Origin: Verrucomicrobiales bacterium
GTDB taxonomy: Bacteria; Verrucomicrobiota; Verrucomicrobiia; Limisphaerales; Palsa-1400
Length of the DNA: 6,744 nucleotides
Assembly (NCBI GenBank): GCA_028293405.1
Contig: JAQGOW010000651.1
Span: 1-6,744 of the forward strand
Reading direction: 5' to 3'
Below the pieces are notes generated by a model. It did not search any database and was not told the DNA's origin. It saw only the letters and a list, made by a program, of their open reading frames with translations. This document shows positions 1-6,744 of the stretch, piece after piece; the first letter of the stretch is position 1; every line of letters starts with the position of its first letter. The position numbers and the translations under genes were made by a program.

Positions 1-1187
1 CACTCTTCCCTGAAAACCGCACACACTATCTTAACATCCTGCACGCAAGCTGGCCCGCTGGTTTGATGATCGGTGGCGTCGCTGGTGCGGTGCTCGGCGG
101 TCAATTGCACTGGGGTTGGAAATCGCAACTCGCGCTCTACCTCGTCCCGACCGTTCTCTACGGCATCATGTTCATGGGCCAAAAATTCCCGAAATCCGAA
201 GCGTCCCAAAGAGGCCTCAGCCTCGGCCAAATGTTCAAAGACGTCGGCATCCTCGGCGGCCTCGTCATTTGCTTTCTAGTCGCCTTGTTTTTCCACGGCG
301 CATTCGGTCTTTCCAACGCCGCCTCTTACGCCATCGCCGGAGTATTGTTAATCGCCATTGGCATGATCACCCGTTTCTCGATCGGTGCGATTTTATTGTT
401 CGTCCTGTTCGCGACACATGCGCTGGTTGGCGCAGTTGAACTCGGCACCGATCAATGGATTCAAAACATCACCGGCAACATCCTGACACCGACGATGGGC
501 AAATGGCTCTTTGTTTACACCTCGCTCATCATGTTCCTGCTTCGCTTCTGCGCGCATTTCATTGAAAAGAACCTGAAGCTCTCGCCCGTAGGCTTGCTCG
601 CAGTTTGCGCGACGACCGCGGCAATTGGTTTGAACCTGATCAGCATGTCCAACACGACTGGGATGATCATGCTCGCGCTCGCCGTTTATGCTGGTGGCAA
701 AACGTTTTTCTGGCCGACGATGTTGGCTGTCGCGTCCGACCGCTATCCGCGCACGGGCGCTATTGCCATCAGCATCATGGGCGGCATCGGCATGATGTCC
801 GCCGGCATGATTGGCGCACCTGGCCTCGGCTATGCCAAGGACCGTTTCGCCGGCGAAGAATTGGCCAAGAGCAACCCGGCCATTTACCAACAATACAAAG
901 CCGACACGAGCAGCTCCTTCCTGCCGTTTGTATTTAACGATGCCACCGGTTTGGACGGCAAAAAGTTGGCCGAAGCCAAAGCCGCTCCAAAAGACGCCGC
1001 TCATCAAATCGAAGCCAGCGTTGCCGTCGCTGATCTCGCCGGCGATCGCAAAACTTTGAAAGCCGACTCGGCCATTCCGTTTACGATGGCCGCGATTTAC
1101 ATCCTGATCGCGATCTACTTCAAGTCGATCGGCGGTTACAAAATCGTCCACCTTCAAGGCACAGGTAAGGACGAAGCCGTCGCCTAG
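1..1187 (+). CDS. MFS transporter, C-terminal part (5' end outside window)
   Basis: The reading frame is open from the left edge (first full codon at position 3) to a TAG at 1185-1187, giving 394 visible residues. The TTG at 63 is internal, because the frame continues upstream with family-like residues ([18 protein letters not shown]). The protein is strongly hydrophobic, with roughly nine membrane segments alternating with short basic or glycine-rich loops. Motifs such as VELGTDQWI and the glycine-rich [20 protein letters not shown] fit the C-terminal part of a major facilitator transporter in the inner membrane. A polar stretch of about 80 residues (visible residues ~278-358) precedes the last helix; from memory, MFS proteins of Planctomycetes and Verrucomicrobia share this. 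The substrate cannot be read from sequence; a sugar or other small organic solute is plausible. It ends at a strong terminator and converges with the VIT/vWA gene. The MFS call is fairly sure, the substrate unknown. Confidence 0.85.
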   Translation, partial: LFPENRTHYLNILHASWPAGLMIGGVAGAVLGGQLHWGWKSQLALYLVPTVLYGIMFMGQKFPKSEASQRGLSLGQMFKDVGILGGLVICFLVALFFHGAFGLSNAASYAIAGVLLIAIGMITRFSIGAILLFVLFATHALVGAVELGTDQWIQNITGNILTPTMGKWLFVYTSLIMFLLRFCAHFIEKNLKLSPVGLLAVCATTAAIGLNLISMSNTTGMIMLALAVYAGGKTFFWPTMLAVASDRYPRTGAIAISIMGGIGMMSAGMIGAPGLGYAKDRFAGEELAKSNPAIYQQYKADTSSSFLPFVFNDATGLDGKKLAEAKAAPKDAAHQIEASVAVADLAGDRKTLKADSAIPFTMAAIYILIAIYFKSIGGYKIVHLQGTGKDEAVA

Positions 1188-1205
1188 TTTAAGTTTTGGA
1201 AATAG

Positions 1206-1234
1206 AAAAGGCGGCCCAACTCGGGCCGCCTTTT
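1206..1234. terminator. Symmetric (bidirectional) intrinsic terminator
   Basis: The arms AAAAGGCGGCCC (1206-1217) and GGGCCGCCTTTT (1223-1234) are perfectly complementary over 12 bp around a 5-nt loop, AACTC. The GC-rich core is flanked by A-tract and T-tract, so the structure has a U-run when transcribed from either strand. It lies 18 bp after the stop of the MFS gene and about 43 bp after the stop of the convergent VIT/vWA gene. A shared factor-independent terminator for both is the natural reading. Confidence 0.9.
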
Positions 1235-1248
1235 CGTTTGTAGTGCGC

Positions 1249-1263
1249 TCGCTCCGCAAGCGA
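1249..1263. repeat. Small hairpin, possible REP-like element
   Basis: TCGCT (1249-1253) and AGCGA (1259-1263) form a 5-bp stem with loop CCGCA, between the terminator and the stop of the VIT/vWA gene. The surrounding text (GCGCTCGCTCCGCAAGCGACG) has the look of short dispersed intergenic palindromes in high-GC genomes. Only one copy is in this window, so its repetitive nature cannot be shown here. Confidence 0.25.
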
Positions 1264-1277
1264 CGTCCTCCTTGGCG

Positions 1278-3581
1278 TTACGGATAGATTTCGTAAACAA
1301 GTCCGTTTTGGACGAACTGGACGTTGTTGCCTTGAGCCAACCACGGCAGTGCCTGTTTGTTGGTGCGAGCGAGATCGAAATATTGTTTGGAATTGAATTG
1401 GATGCGGACGCGCTGTGCCTTCGTCGCGTTCTGCACGTCGGTGTCGAGCCACTGATTGCCGTTGATGAAGAAGTTTTTGCCAGCGACGAAACGGGTTTGT
1501 TGCGCTGACTGATTGGCGTGCGCGAGGATGTTTCCAGCAGCAACCCCGCGAGGCGCCGACACAGTAGCCGGAGCGCTTATTGCAAACGTTGTGCCTTCAG
1601 CTTGTGCTGAGCCGAGCGCTCGATTGTCGGTCGCTGCGGAACTGGCATTGTCGGCGGTTTTGAAGTTGAGATTGTATTGCGAGTTCGCGACGGCGGCTTG
1701 GCCCGAGATGTCTTTTTTGTAGCGGTCGTACAATTGCTCGCCTTGCTTCATCGCTGGTCCGTCAAGGTCGAGGGTACGCATCGAGCGCATGGCGACGGGG
1801 ACGTTGCGTTTCTTTTCGTCGTCGACGATTAGGTAGGCGGTGTAGGGCGTGACGATGCCGTATTTGCGGGCGAGTGCTGTGACCTCGTCGCGAGTCTCGG
1901 AATTTTCGCCGTGCAATCGAATCTCATCGAGCAAGTAGCCGATGCGTCGCGTGGCCCAGAGGCGTGGAATGAAGTCGTGCTGTTCGTCCGTTGAAAAATC
2001 GACGTCGTAGCGGAATTTTTTTGTGGTGCCGTTGACGGTTCCTTCGAGAACTACTTTGCCACTCGACGCGTGCGCGTAACGTCCGACCAGGACCAACTGC
2101 TCGCCGCTAAATAAATCGAGCAGGGGTGACGGATAAAGTTTGCTGACGTGTGCGTTATCAGGGAAATGCAGTTTCGGATTTGCGAGCACAGGCTCTTTGA
2201 CTTTGGCAAAAAAGGTGGAGACCTTGGCCTCTATGTCTTCCTCGGGCAGCACGTATTGCGTCACTGCGCGTGTCTCCTCGGCAATGCGATCGAGCAAGCG
2301 CGTGTTCACGTCGTAGCCTACGCCAAAGCAAAACACCCGCGTGCTGCCGCCGCTGCCTTCGCGCGTATGTTCGACAATCGTGGCCTCGTCGCTGACGCCT
2401 ACTGTCGGCAATCCGTCGGTGAGGAAGATCACGAGGTATGGGCGTTCCGAATCGTGCGGTCGCGCGTTCAACGCCGCTACCAAGGCGGCGCCGAGCGCAG
2501 TGCTGCCGGTGGCGTGTAGGTCTTTTATGAAAGTCTGCGCTTCTTTGCGCGAAGCGTCGGAGACTTTGCGCAAGTCATTGAAGAGCGGTTCGACTTCGGT
2601 CGAGAACCGAATGACTTCAAACCGGTCGCCGTCATTCAAACTCTCGACACAATACTCAAGCGCTTTCCTGGCTTGCTTGATTTTGTTGCCTTGCATCGAG
2701 CCGGAGGTGTCGATGACGAACGTGACGTCTTTCGGCATCACCGCATGATTTTTGCCGACAACACCGGGCGAAAGCAGCATGAGGAAATAACCGTCGTCAT
2801 CGCCGCATTTGTAAGTCATGAGGTTGGCGGCGAGTTCGTCAGCGTCGGCCTTGTAGAACAACTCGAAGTCGGATTCGCACTTGGCGTCCGCCGTTTCGAA
2901 ACCGATGGTGGCGCGGTCCTGGCCGTGACGTCGCACGTCGACTTTGTGGCTCGGTGAATAAATCGATTTGAGCGGTTGCGTGGATTCCAGTTCGACTTTG
3001 ACGCTGACATTCTTCAACGGCTTTGTGGAGAAGCGCGTCGTGTTTAGCGGGAACGCGTAACTGACCAGGCCGGAATCGCGTGTGAGCACCTGCGTGTAAG
3101 AGAAGGTCACGCGCTTTTCGGCGTGTGCGGGAATGGGGAAGATGCGCAGCTTGAACAGGTCGCGATCGGCGTATTCCAGCAGCGCCGGATCTTTCATTTT
3201 GCGAACGATCTCTTCGTAGATGCCCCGCGCTTTGCCAGATTTGAGCAACTCGGCTTCGACCATTTTGCCGTCGATTTCCATGGTGAACTTGTCGAGTTGC
3301 GCGCCGCGCGGAACGGGGAACAAGAGCGAACCCTCCATCTGTTGCGCGTTGGGATTGTAGAGGACTTGCTCGACTTTCGTTTGCGCGATTTGGTCGCGGA
3401 TCTTCGTGGTGACGCGTGTCGATTGGATTTCGACGGCGTTCCAGGCATATGGCGCGAAGTCCGGTGGCCGGTGGGGGTTTCTGATGTCGCTGTCCGGCAC
3501 GAAGACCTGCGCGAAGAGCAGTTGCGCGGTGAACAAAACGAAGACAAATACGGAAGCACGGACGATAGCAATCGTTCTCAT
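1278..3581 (-). CDS. Secreted VIT and von Willebrand factor A domain protein
   Basis: The 767-residue protein begins with a signal peptide (basic start, hydrophobic residues ~7-23, probable cleavage near LLFA|Q at 24/25, no lipobox), so it is predicted to be exported. Residues ~40-170 match the vault/inter-alpha-trypsin (VIT) domain, with VEQVLYNPNAQQMEGSLLFPVP and the later FKLRIFPIPAHAEKRVTFSY. Residues ~285-460 are a vWA domain with a complete metal-ion-dependent adhesion site: D291, S293 and S295 (DTSGS), T361 (GST) and D389 (TDG). The region ~535-590 (PRLWATRRIGYLLDEI, then YGIVTPYTAYLIVDDE) is the conserved segment that follows vWA in inter-alpha-trypsin-like proteins. A low-complexity Ala/Ser/Asn/Thr-rich linker (~625-700) leads to a small C-terminal domain (~700-767). 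No sortase, exosortase or transmembrane anchor is visible at the C-terminus. Family knowledge suggests metal-dependent protein binding; the ligand is unknown. The start at 3581 is the first ATG after an in-frame stop at 3588-3590, and no clear ribosome binding site precedes it. It lies 52 bp after the kinase gene on the same strand. Confidence 0.9.
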   Translation of the reverse strand: MRTIAIVRASVFVFVLFTAQLLFAQVFVPDSDIRNPHRPPDFAPYAWNAVEIQSTRVTTKIRDQIAQTKVEQVLYNPNAQQMEGSLLFPVPRGAQLDKFTMEIDGKMVEAELLKSGKARGIYEEIVRKMKDPALLEYADRDLFKLRIFPIPAHAEKRVTFSYTQVLTRDSGLVSYAFPLNTTRFSTKPLKNVSVKVELESTQPLKSIYSPSHKVDVRRHGQDRATIGFETADAKCESDFELFYKADADELAANLMTYKCGDDDGYFLMLLSPGVVGKNHAVMPKDVTFVIDTSGSMQGNKIKQARKALEYCVESLNDGDRFEVIRFSTEVEPLFNDLRKVSDASRKEAQTFIKDLHATGSTALGAALVAALNARPHDSERPYLVIFLTDGLPTVGVSDEATIVEHTREGSGGSTRVFCFGVGYDVNTRLLDRIAEETRAVTQYVLPEEDIEAKVSTFFAKVKEPVLANPKLHFPDNAHVSKLYPSPLLDLFSGEQLVLVGRYAHASSGKVVLEGTVNGTTKKFRYDVDFSTDEQHDFIPRLWATRRIGYLLDEIRLHGENSETRDEVTALARKYGIVTPYTAYLIVDDEKKRNVPVAMRSMRTLDLDGPAMKQGEQLYDRYKKDISGQAAVANSQYNLNFKTADNASSAATDNRALGSAQAEGTTFAISAPATVSAPRGVAAGNILAHANQSAQQTRFVAGKNFFINGNQWLDTDVQNATKAQRVRIQFNSKQYFDLARTNKQALPWLAQGNNVQFVQNGLVYEIYP

Positions 3582-3633
3582 GCATGGTTAGTCGGAACGG
3601 GAAGAGAAATGCTCCCGGAAATTGTTACGCAGG

Positions 3634-5385
3634 TTAAGAGGAGTGCGCGGCCAACGTTCGTTGTGCGGTGGCGGTGCTGCCAGCGCTTCGCAACTCGATC
3701 CAGAACCGACTCCCTTTGCCTTGCTCGGATTCAACGCCGACGCGGCCGCCCATGCGGCTGACGACCTTGCGCACGAGCGCCAGGCCGATGCCCGTTCCGT
3801 CGTGCGTTGTTTGGCCGCGGGTGAACATGTCGAACACTTTGGGCATTACGGTTGGGGGGATGCCGATTCCTTCGTCTTCGACCCAAATACGAACCCAGCC
3901 GTCCTTTGGCTCGGAGCGGATAGTGATGCGGGGTTCATTGCCGGGTTGCACAAACTTGACGGCGTTTCCAAGGAGGTTGGAGAAACATTGGGTCAGGCCG
4001 GCTTCGTTTCCAATGACGCGAGGAATGTTGTCAGCGATGGTGATGCGCGCTTTGGATGGTTGGAATTCGGGATAGGTGTCGATCATGCCGCGCACCAATG
4101 CGCCGATGTCGACGGATTCCTGCGGGAGTTCTTCGCGCACGGCGCGGTTGTAGTTCAAGGCATCGGTAATCAGCAGATCCATCCGGCGCGCGGCGGCGCT
4201 GATGCGGGACAAAAAGTGTTTGCGTTGCTCCTCGGTGGAGGTGGCGCCCAAATCCTCCAGCATCTCGGCGAAACCGCTCATGGCCCGCAACGGGGAACGC
4301 ATGTCGTGCGTGATGGTGTAGGAGAAATGTTCCAGCTCACCAACCAACTCCTGGAGCTTAGCCGTGCGTTCGGCGACGAGTTTTTCCAGGTCCTCTTTGC
4401 TTTGGGCCAGGACCTGCTCGGCGAGCTTGCGTTCGGTGATGTCGTGGAAATAAACAGACAAACCTTCCGGGCTGGGGTAGCAATGAACTTCCAACCATTG
4501 GTCGGTCGAAGAATAGTATTCCTCAAAGTGGCGCGGCTCTTTTTTTTGCATCGCCTCTTCGAAGTGCGGACAGGACTTGCGTTCACGTGCCTGCGGCAGG
4601 GCGTCCCACAAATTCTTGTTTACCAACTGTGAATCCTGAGCGTGAAGAATGCGCGCACCTTGTTTGCTGAGATAGGTGATGTTCCATTTGTGATCTACGA
4701 TCATTAAACCGTCGCTGATGCTGTCGATGGTGTTCTGGAGTTTTTGCGCAGCGACGCGGCGATCGCGGCTTTCCGTCCCTAATCGTCGATACACCCACGC
4801 CAAAAACGCCAGATTAATTCCGCCGGTGAGAAGAAAGGTCGCCGTGCGCGCAAACGTGCCCCTGCTGGACAGCCGCATCATGTGCAGATAATCGATTTCC
4901 TCGCGGTCAATTAACATCGCGGTGACATGACGAATCTGGTCCATCTCGGATTTACCGCGACCGGATTGAACGAGCACAGTCGCCGCGGCCGCGTTGGTGC
5001 GATACAACGCGATCGTCTGTTCCAGTTCGGTCATTTTACTGATGATGTGTTCGTTGAGGGTGGCGACGTCCTTGGCCGGTAATTCCCCGTCGCGCCCAAA
5101 TCCATCCACCGTCTCCATCTCGGCGTGCAGACGCCGGACGGCATCTCGATAAGGTTCCAGATATTGGTCTTTGCCGGTGAGCAGGTAACCTCGTTGGCCG
5201 GTTTCGGCGTCAGCCAAAGTGGACGAAAGTCGCATCAGATGCTGGATGACATTGCGTTCGGTGGACATCGATCGGGTCCAACGAACCACGTACCATCCAA
5301 CCAGATACGTAAATACCAGTGTGACCACGAGCAGTGTTGCAGCCGCCGAAAATAGAAAACGCGGGAGTTGATCGGACTGTTTCAT
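3634..5385 (-). CDS. Membrane sensor histidine kinase (CHASE3-PAS-HisKA-HATPase)
   Basis: With the ATG at 5385 the protein has 583 residues. Order: transmembrane helix 1 (~10-35); a CHASE3-type extracytoplasmic sensor (~40-180) with the hallmark DAETGQRGYLLTG at 59-71; helix 2 (~181-199); a PAS domain (~216-320) ending in DITERK; a coiled-coil linker (~321-351); HisKA with phospho-accepting H360 in ITHDMRSPLRA; and HATPase_c with N box (N470, N474 in NLLGNAVKF), G1 (DEGIGIP, D504) and G2 (GTGIGLAL, G530-G534). All catalytic motifs are intact, so it should be an active kinase that senses an envelope signal and phosphorylates a response regulator. No receiver domain or regulator gene is in the window, so it is an orphan here. 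The frame also opens at a GTG at 5439 (18 residues longer), with AGGAG 13 nt upstream. I prefer ATG 5385 because helix 1 then sits in the usual place and a promoter-like sequence lies between the two starts. It may be co-transcribed with the VIT/vWA gene downstream. Confidence 0.93.
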   Translation of the reverse strand: MKQSDQLPRFLFSAAATLLVVTLVFTYLVGWYVVRWTRSMSTERNVIQHLMRLSSTLADAETGQRGYLLTGKDQYLEPYRDAVRRLHAEMETVDGFGRDGELPAKDVATLNEHIISKMTELEQTIALYRTNAAAATVLVQSGRGKSEMDQIRHVTAMLIDREEIDYLHMMRLSSRGTFARTATFLLTGGINLAFLAWVYRRLGTESRDRRVAAQKLQNTIDSISDGLMIVDHKWNITYLSKQGARILHAQDSQLVNKNLWDALPQARERKSCPHFEEAMQKKEPRHFEEYYSSTDQWLEVHCYPSPEGLSVYFHDITERKLAEQVLAQSKEDLEKLVAERTAKLQELVGELEHFSYTITHDMRSPLRAMSGFAEMLEDLGATSTEEQRKHFLSRISAAARRMDLLITDALNYNRAVREELPQESVDIGALVRGMIDTYPEFQPSKARITIADNIPRVIGNEAGLTQCFSNLLGNAVKFVQPGNEPRITIRSEPKDGWVRIWVEDEGIGIPPTVMPKVFDMFTRGQTTHDGTGIGLALVRKVVSRMGGRVGVESEQGKGSRFWIELRSAGSTATAQRTLAAHSS

Positions 5386-5410
5386 TGAACTGTCAGGGAA
5401 CACATCGCAT

Positions 5411-5420
5411 GTAATATTAC
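5411..5420. promoter_or_regulatory. Perfect 10-bp palindrome, possible operator
   Basis: GTAATATTAC reads identically on both strands and lies in the divergent spacer, overlapping the proposed -10 box of the kinase promoter. A dimeric regulator bound here could block kinase transcription. Short AT-rich palindromes can also arise by chance, and no second copy was seen in the window. Confidence 0.3.
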
Positions 5421-5441
5421 CCTGCCATTCGCGTGGCACAA
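5414..5441 (-). promoter_or_regulatory. Candidate sigma70-type promoter for the histidine kinase
   Basis: On the minus strand TTGTGC (5441-5436) and TAATAT (5419-5414) are separated by 16 bp. They match the -35 box poorly (3/6) and the -10 box moderately (4/6). Transcription would begin near 5407, about 20 nt before the ATG at 5385 and downstream of the alternative GTG at 5439. This favours the ATG as the start. The prediction is by eye only. Confidence 0.3.
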
Positions 5442-5451
5442 TATGAGTGTT

Positions 5452-5469
5452 TCTCCTACCACGAGGAGG
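5452..5469. other. Small hairpin covering an AGGAGG motif
   Basis: CTCCT (5453-5457) pairs with AGGAG (5464-5468) around a 6-nt loop, extended by one possible T-G pair. The plus strand therefore carries a consensus Shine-Dalgarno AGGAGG (5464-5469) with no start codon at a suitable distance, and the minus strand carries AGGAG before the alternative GTG start of the kinase. The motif may just be a by-product of the inverted repeat. Confidence 0.3.
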
Positions 5470-5484
5470 TCAAGTCAGCAACTC

Positions 5485-5519
5485 TGGCAGTTGAAGTTCT
5501 GTAGCTGACAGTTAGAGTT
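5485..5519 (+). repeat. Imperfect direct repeat upstream of osmC, 21-bp period
   Basis: TGGCAGTTGAAGTT (5485-5498) and TGACAGTTAGAGTT (5506-5519) match at 11 of 14 positions, and all three differences are purine transitions. The 21-bp offset equals two turns of the helix, so two protein subunits would sit on the same face of the DNA. The second copy ends 6 bp before the osmC start codon. This is compatible with a repressor or activator site, but it is not recognised as any named box. Confidence 0.35.
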
Positions 5520-5525
5520 GCTTTC

Positions 5526-5948
5526 ATGAATCGAAAAGCATCGGCAATTTGGCGCGGCGGCTTGAAAGACGGCAAAGGCGTTATCTCGACGGACAGCGGG
5601 GTTTTGAAGGAAACGCAGTATTCGTTCAGCACGCGGTTTGAGAACGGCGTGGGAACGAACCCTGAAGAACTGATCGCGGCGGCCCATGCCGGCTGTTTCT
5701 CGATGGCTTTTTCCGCCGAACTGGGCAAGGCCGGTCTGACGCCGGAATCAATCGAGACCACCGCCACGATTACTTTTGAGAAAACCGATGCGGGTTTTAC
5801 GGTGACTAAGTCGCACCTGGACGTCACGGCCAAAATCCCAAATGCCGACAGGAACAAGGCACTGGAGGTTGCCAACGCCGCCAAAGCAGGTTGTCCGATT
5901 TCGCGCCTGCTCAAATGCGAGATAACGATGGACGCGAAATTGTTGTGA
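5526..5948 (+). CDS. osmC: OsmC family peroxiredoxin
   Basis: The 140-residue protein aligns along its whole length with E. coli OsmC as I remember it (143 residues), sharing GKGVISTDSGVL, TRFENGVGTNPEELI, AAHAGCFSMA and KAGCPISRLLK. The peroxidatic cysteine is C57 and the resolving cysteine C123, matching C60 and C125 of E. coli. R37 and the glutamates E47/E48 of the active-site region are also present. OsmC is a cytoplasmic dimer that reduces organic hydroperoxides, using the two cysteines as a disulfide pair; it is commonly induced by osmotic or stationary-phase stress. The ATG at 5526 is the only usable start after the in-frame TAG at 5502-5504. The ribosome binding site is weak (AGAG). 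It is divergent from the kinase, and its stop is 5 bp from that of the convergent DUF3857-type gene. OsmC rather than Ohr is favoured by the motif match. Confidence 0.96.
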   Translation: MNRKASAIWRGGLKDGKGVISTDSGVLKETQYSFSTRFENGVGTNPEELIAAAHAGCFSMAFSAELGKAGLTPESIETTATITFEKTDAGFTVTKSHLDVTAKIPNADRNKALEVANAAKAGCPISRLLKCEITMDAKLL

Positions 5949-5953
5949 AGCGC

Positions 5954-6744
5954 TTATGGGCCGGTAAGCCAGTATGGCAGAATCTGCGATGCCTCGTCCA
6001 AGTGGCGCAGATATTGAGCAGTACGTTCCGCGGGCACTGAGTCGGTCAAAGATGAGTACTCGTATTGCAGCACGAACTTTCGCGCATCGCCAGTCACGGT
6101 GCGTCGAAGGCGAAAAGCGTTGTCCTCAATGACTTTATTTTCGAACTGAAAAGACCATATTGCAGGCAACGTTGCCTCGATCCTAAACACGTGATTTGCC
6201 GGAAAGCCAACGGCCAATGGCATCGTTCGAACAGGTACGGCAGGCGGTTTGATGAATCTGCCGAGGTCAGTGGGTTGGAATTCGCAATGATAATGTTGCT
6301 CCTCAGATGATCGCAGCCAAATGTTGGGAACAGAGTATAACTCGGTGATTTCAATTTTATTCTGGTCCTCGTCATCGGAGATGCTGATGGGCGCAATTTG
6401 AGATATGTCAGGATACCGTTTCGCGTAATAATTCAGATATGCTTTTTCGAGTTGGGGACGGGGTGTGCTGGCTAATTGCGCTCGGAGGGCGTCGGCAGCC
6501 TCCCCATCCGCAACTGTGACTACCTTCAACTGGCTTGGTTGATCCCGAAATTGTATTTGGAATTGTTCAGTCACGACAGTACGAGATTGACCGCTCGATT
6601 GCGGAATGACGGCGAGCGCGACGGTTTTGGGACGAAGCACCAATCCGCGTTCGAAGTCCGGCAAGTAACGCGTCGCCAATGGGCCGCGTTGATAATCCGC
6701 AGTCGCATCAATCCAATAAACGGTTTTGTTCAAAATCAACTGCA
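5954..6744 (-). CDS. DUF3857/transglutaminase-like protein, C-terminal part (5' end outside window)
   Basis: The frame is open to the right edge, giving 262 visible residues that end at TAA (5956-5954). The TTG at 6739 is unlikely to be the start, because the fragment begins in the middle of a recognisable fold. YWIDATADYQRGPLATRYLPDFERGLVL resembles the end of the transglutaminase-like domain in DUF3857 proteins, where the Asp of W(L/I)DxT (visible D12) would be the third catalytic residue. The Cys and His would lie outside the window. It is followed by a beta-rich C-terminal region containing the family-like LEKAYLNYYAKRYPDI. These proteins are usually large and exported, with an N-terminal DUF3857 domain, and their substrate is generally unknown. 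No membrane segment is visible. By eye the gene is more AT-rich than its neighbours. The family assignment rests on motif memory, so it is moderately sure. Confidence 0.75.
   Translation of the reverse strand, partial: QLILNKTVYWIDATADYQRGPLATRYLPDFERGLVLRPKTVALAVIPQSSGQSRTVVTEQFQIQFRDQPSQLKVVTVADGEAADALRAQLASTPRPQLEKAYLNYYAKRYPDISQIAPISISDDEDQNKIEITELYSVPNIWLRSSEEQHYHCEFQPTDLGRFIKPPAVPVRTMPLAVGFPANHVFRIEATLPAIWSFQFENKVIEDNAFRLRRTVTGDARKFVLQYEYSSLTDSVPAERTAQYLRHLDEASQILPYWLTGP

Noticed and set aside
393..1259. Minus-strand open frame of 288 residues opposite the MFS gene
   Set aside because: The plus strand has a coherent membrane protein. The antisense product is low-complexity and runs through the strong terminator at 1206-1234.
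2839..3585. Minus-strand frame of 248 residues starting 4 bp before the VIT/vWA start
   Set aside because: Arginine-rich out-of-frame shadow of the VIT domain, with no family features.
3598..3617. Weak hairpin CGGGA/TCCCG between the kinase and VIT/vWA genes
   Set aside because: A 5-bp stem with a 10-nt loop and no T-run is too weak to call a terminator, so the 3582-3633 gap is left without a feature.
3622..4632. Long plus-strand open frame (336 residues) opposite the histidine kinase
   Set aside because: The opposite strand carries every kinase hallmark in order. The plus-strand product has no recognisable domain and is a high-GC antisense shadow.
5443..5508. Possible 21-residue leader peptide before osmC (ATG at 5443)
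   Set aside because: It has no ribosome binding site and its codons overlap the repeats. A chance frame of this length is common.
5456..5914. Minus-strand frame of 152 residues opposite osmC
   Set aside because: osmC on the plus strand aligns along its full length with a known enzyme and retains both catalytic cysteines.

Overview
The window holds five protein genes and one intergenic region rich in short repeats. No RNA gene, mobile element or CRISPR array was seen. The organism is probably a member of the Verrucomicrobiota or a related PVC-group bacterium. This is inferred from the style of the MFS transporter (left-edge residues [18 protein letters not shown] and a long loop before the last helix), the VIT/von Willebrand protein, the DUF3857-type protein, the fairly high GC content, and the general lack of Shine-Dalgarno sequences. 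No marker gene is present to prove it.

Layout from left to right. Positions 1-1187 (+) are the C-terminal part of an MFS transporter whose start lies outside the window. A symmetric terminator hairpin (1206-1234) separates it from a convergent gene. Positions 1278-3581 (-) encode a secreted VIT plus vWA domain protein with a complete MIDAS metal site. Just upstream on the same strand, 52 bp away, lies a membrane histidine kinase with CHASE3, PAS, HisKA and HATPase domains (3634-5385, -). The kinase and the VIT/vWA gene may be co-transcribed in that order.

The divergent spacer at 5386-5525 lies between the kinase and osmC. It contains a 10-bp perfect palindrome, a promoter-like pair facing the kinase, a 9-bp word found in both leaders in mirrored orientation, an imperfect direct repeat with a 21-bp period, and a small hairpin covering an AGGAGG. 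osmC (5526-5948, +) encodes a peroxiredoxin with both catalytic cysteines. It converges, with only 5 bp between stop codons, on the C-terminal part of a DUF3857/transglutaminase-like protein (5954 to the right edge, -).

Functionally, this looks like ordinary chromosomal sequence: transport, envelope sensing, a secreted putative adhesion or scaffold protein, and hydroperoxide detoxification. I see no strong case for a new defence or mobile system. The parts most worth checking are the kinase-VIT/vWA pairing and the structured divergent spacer.
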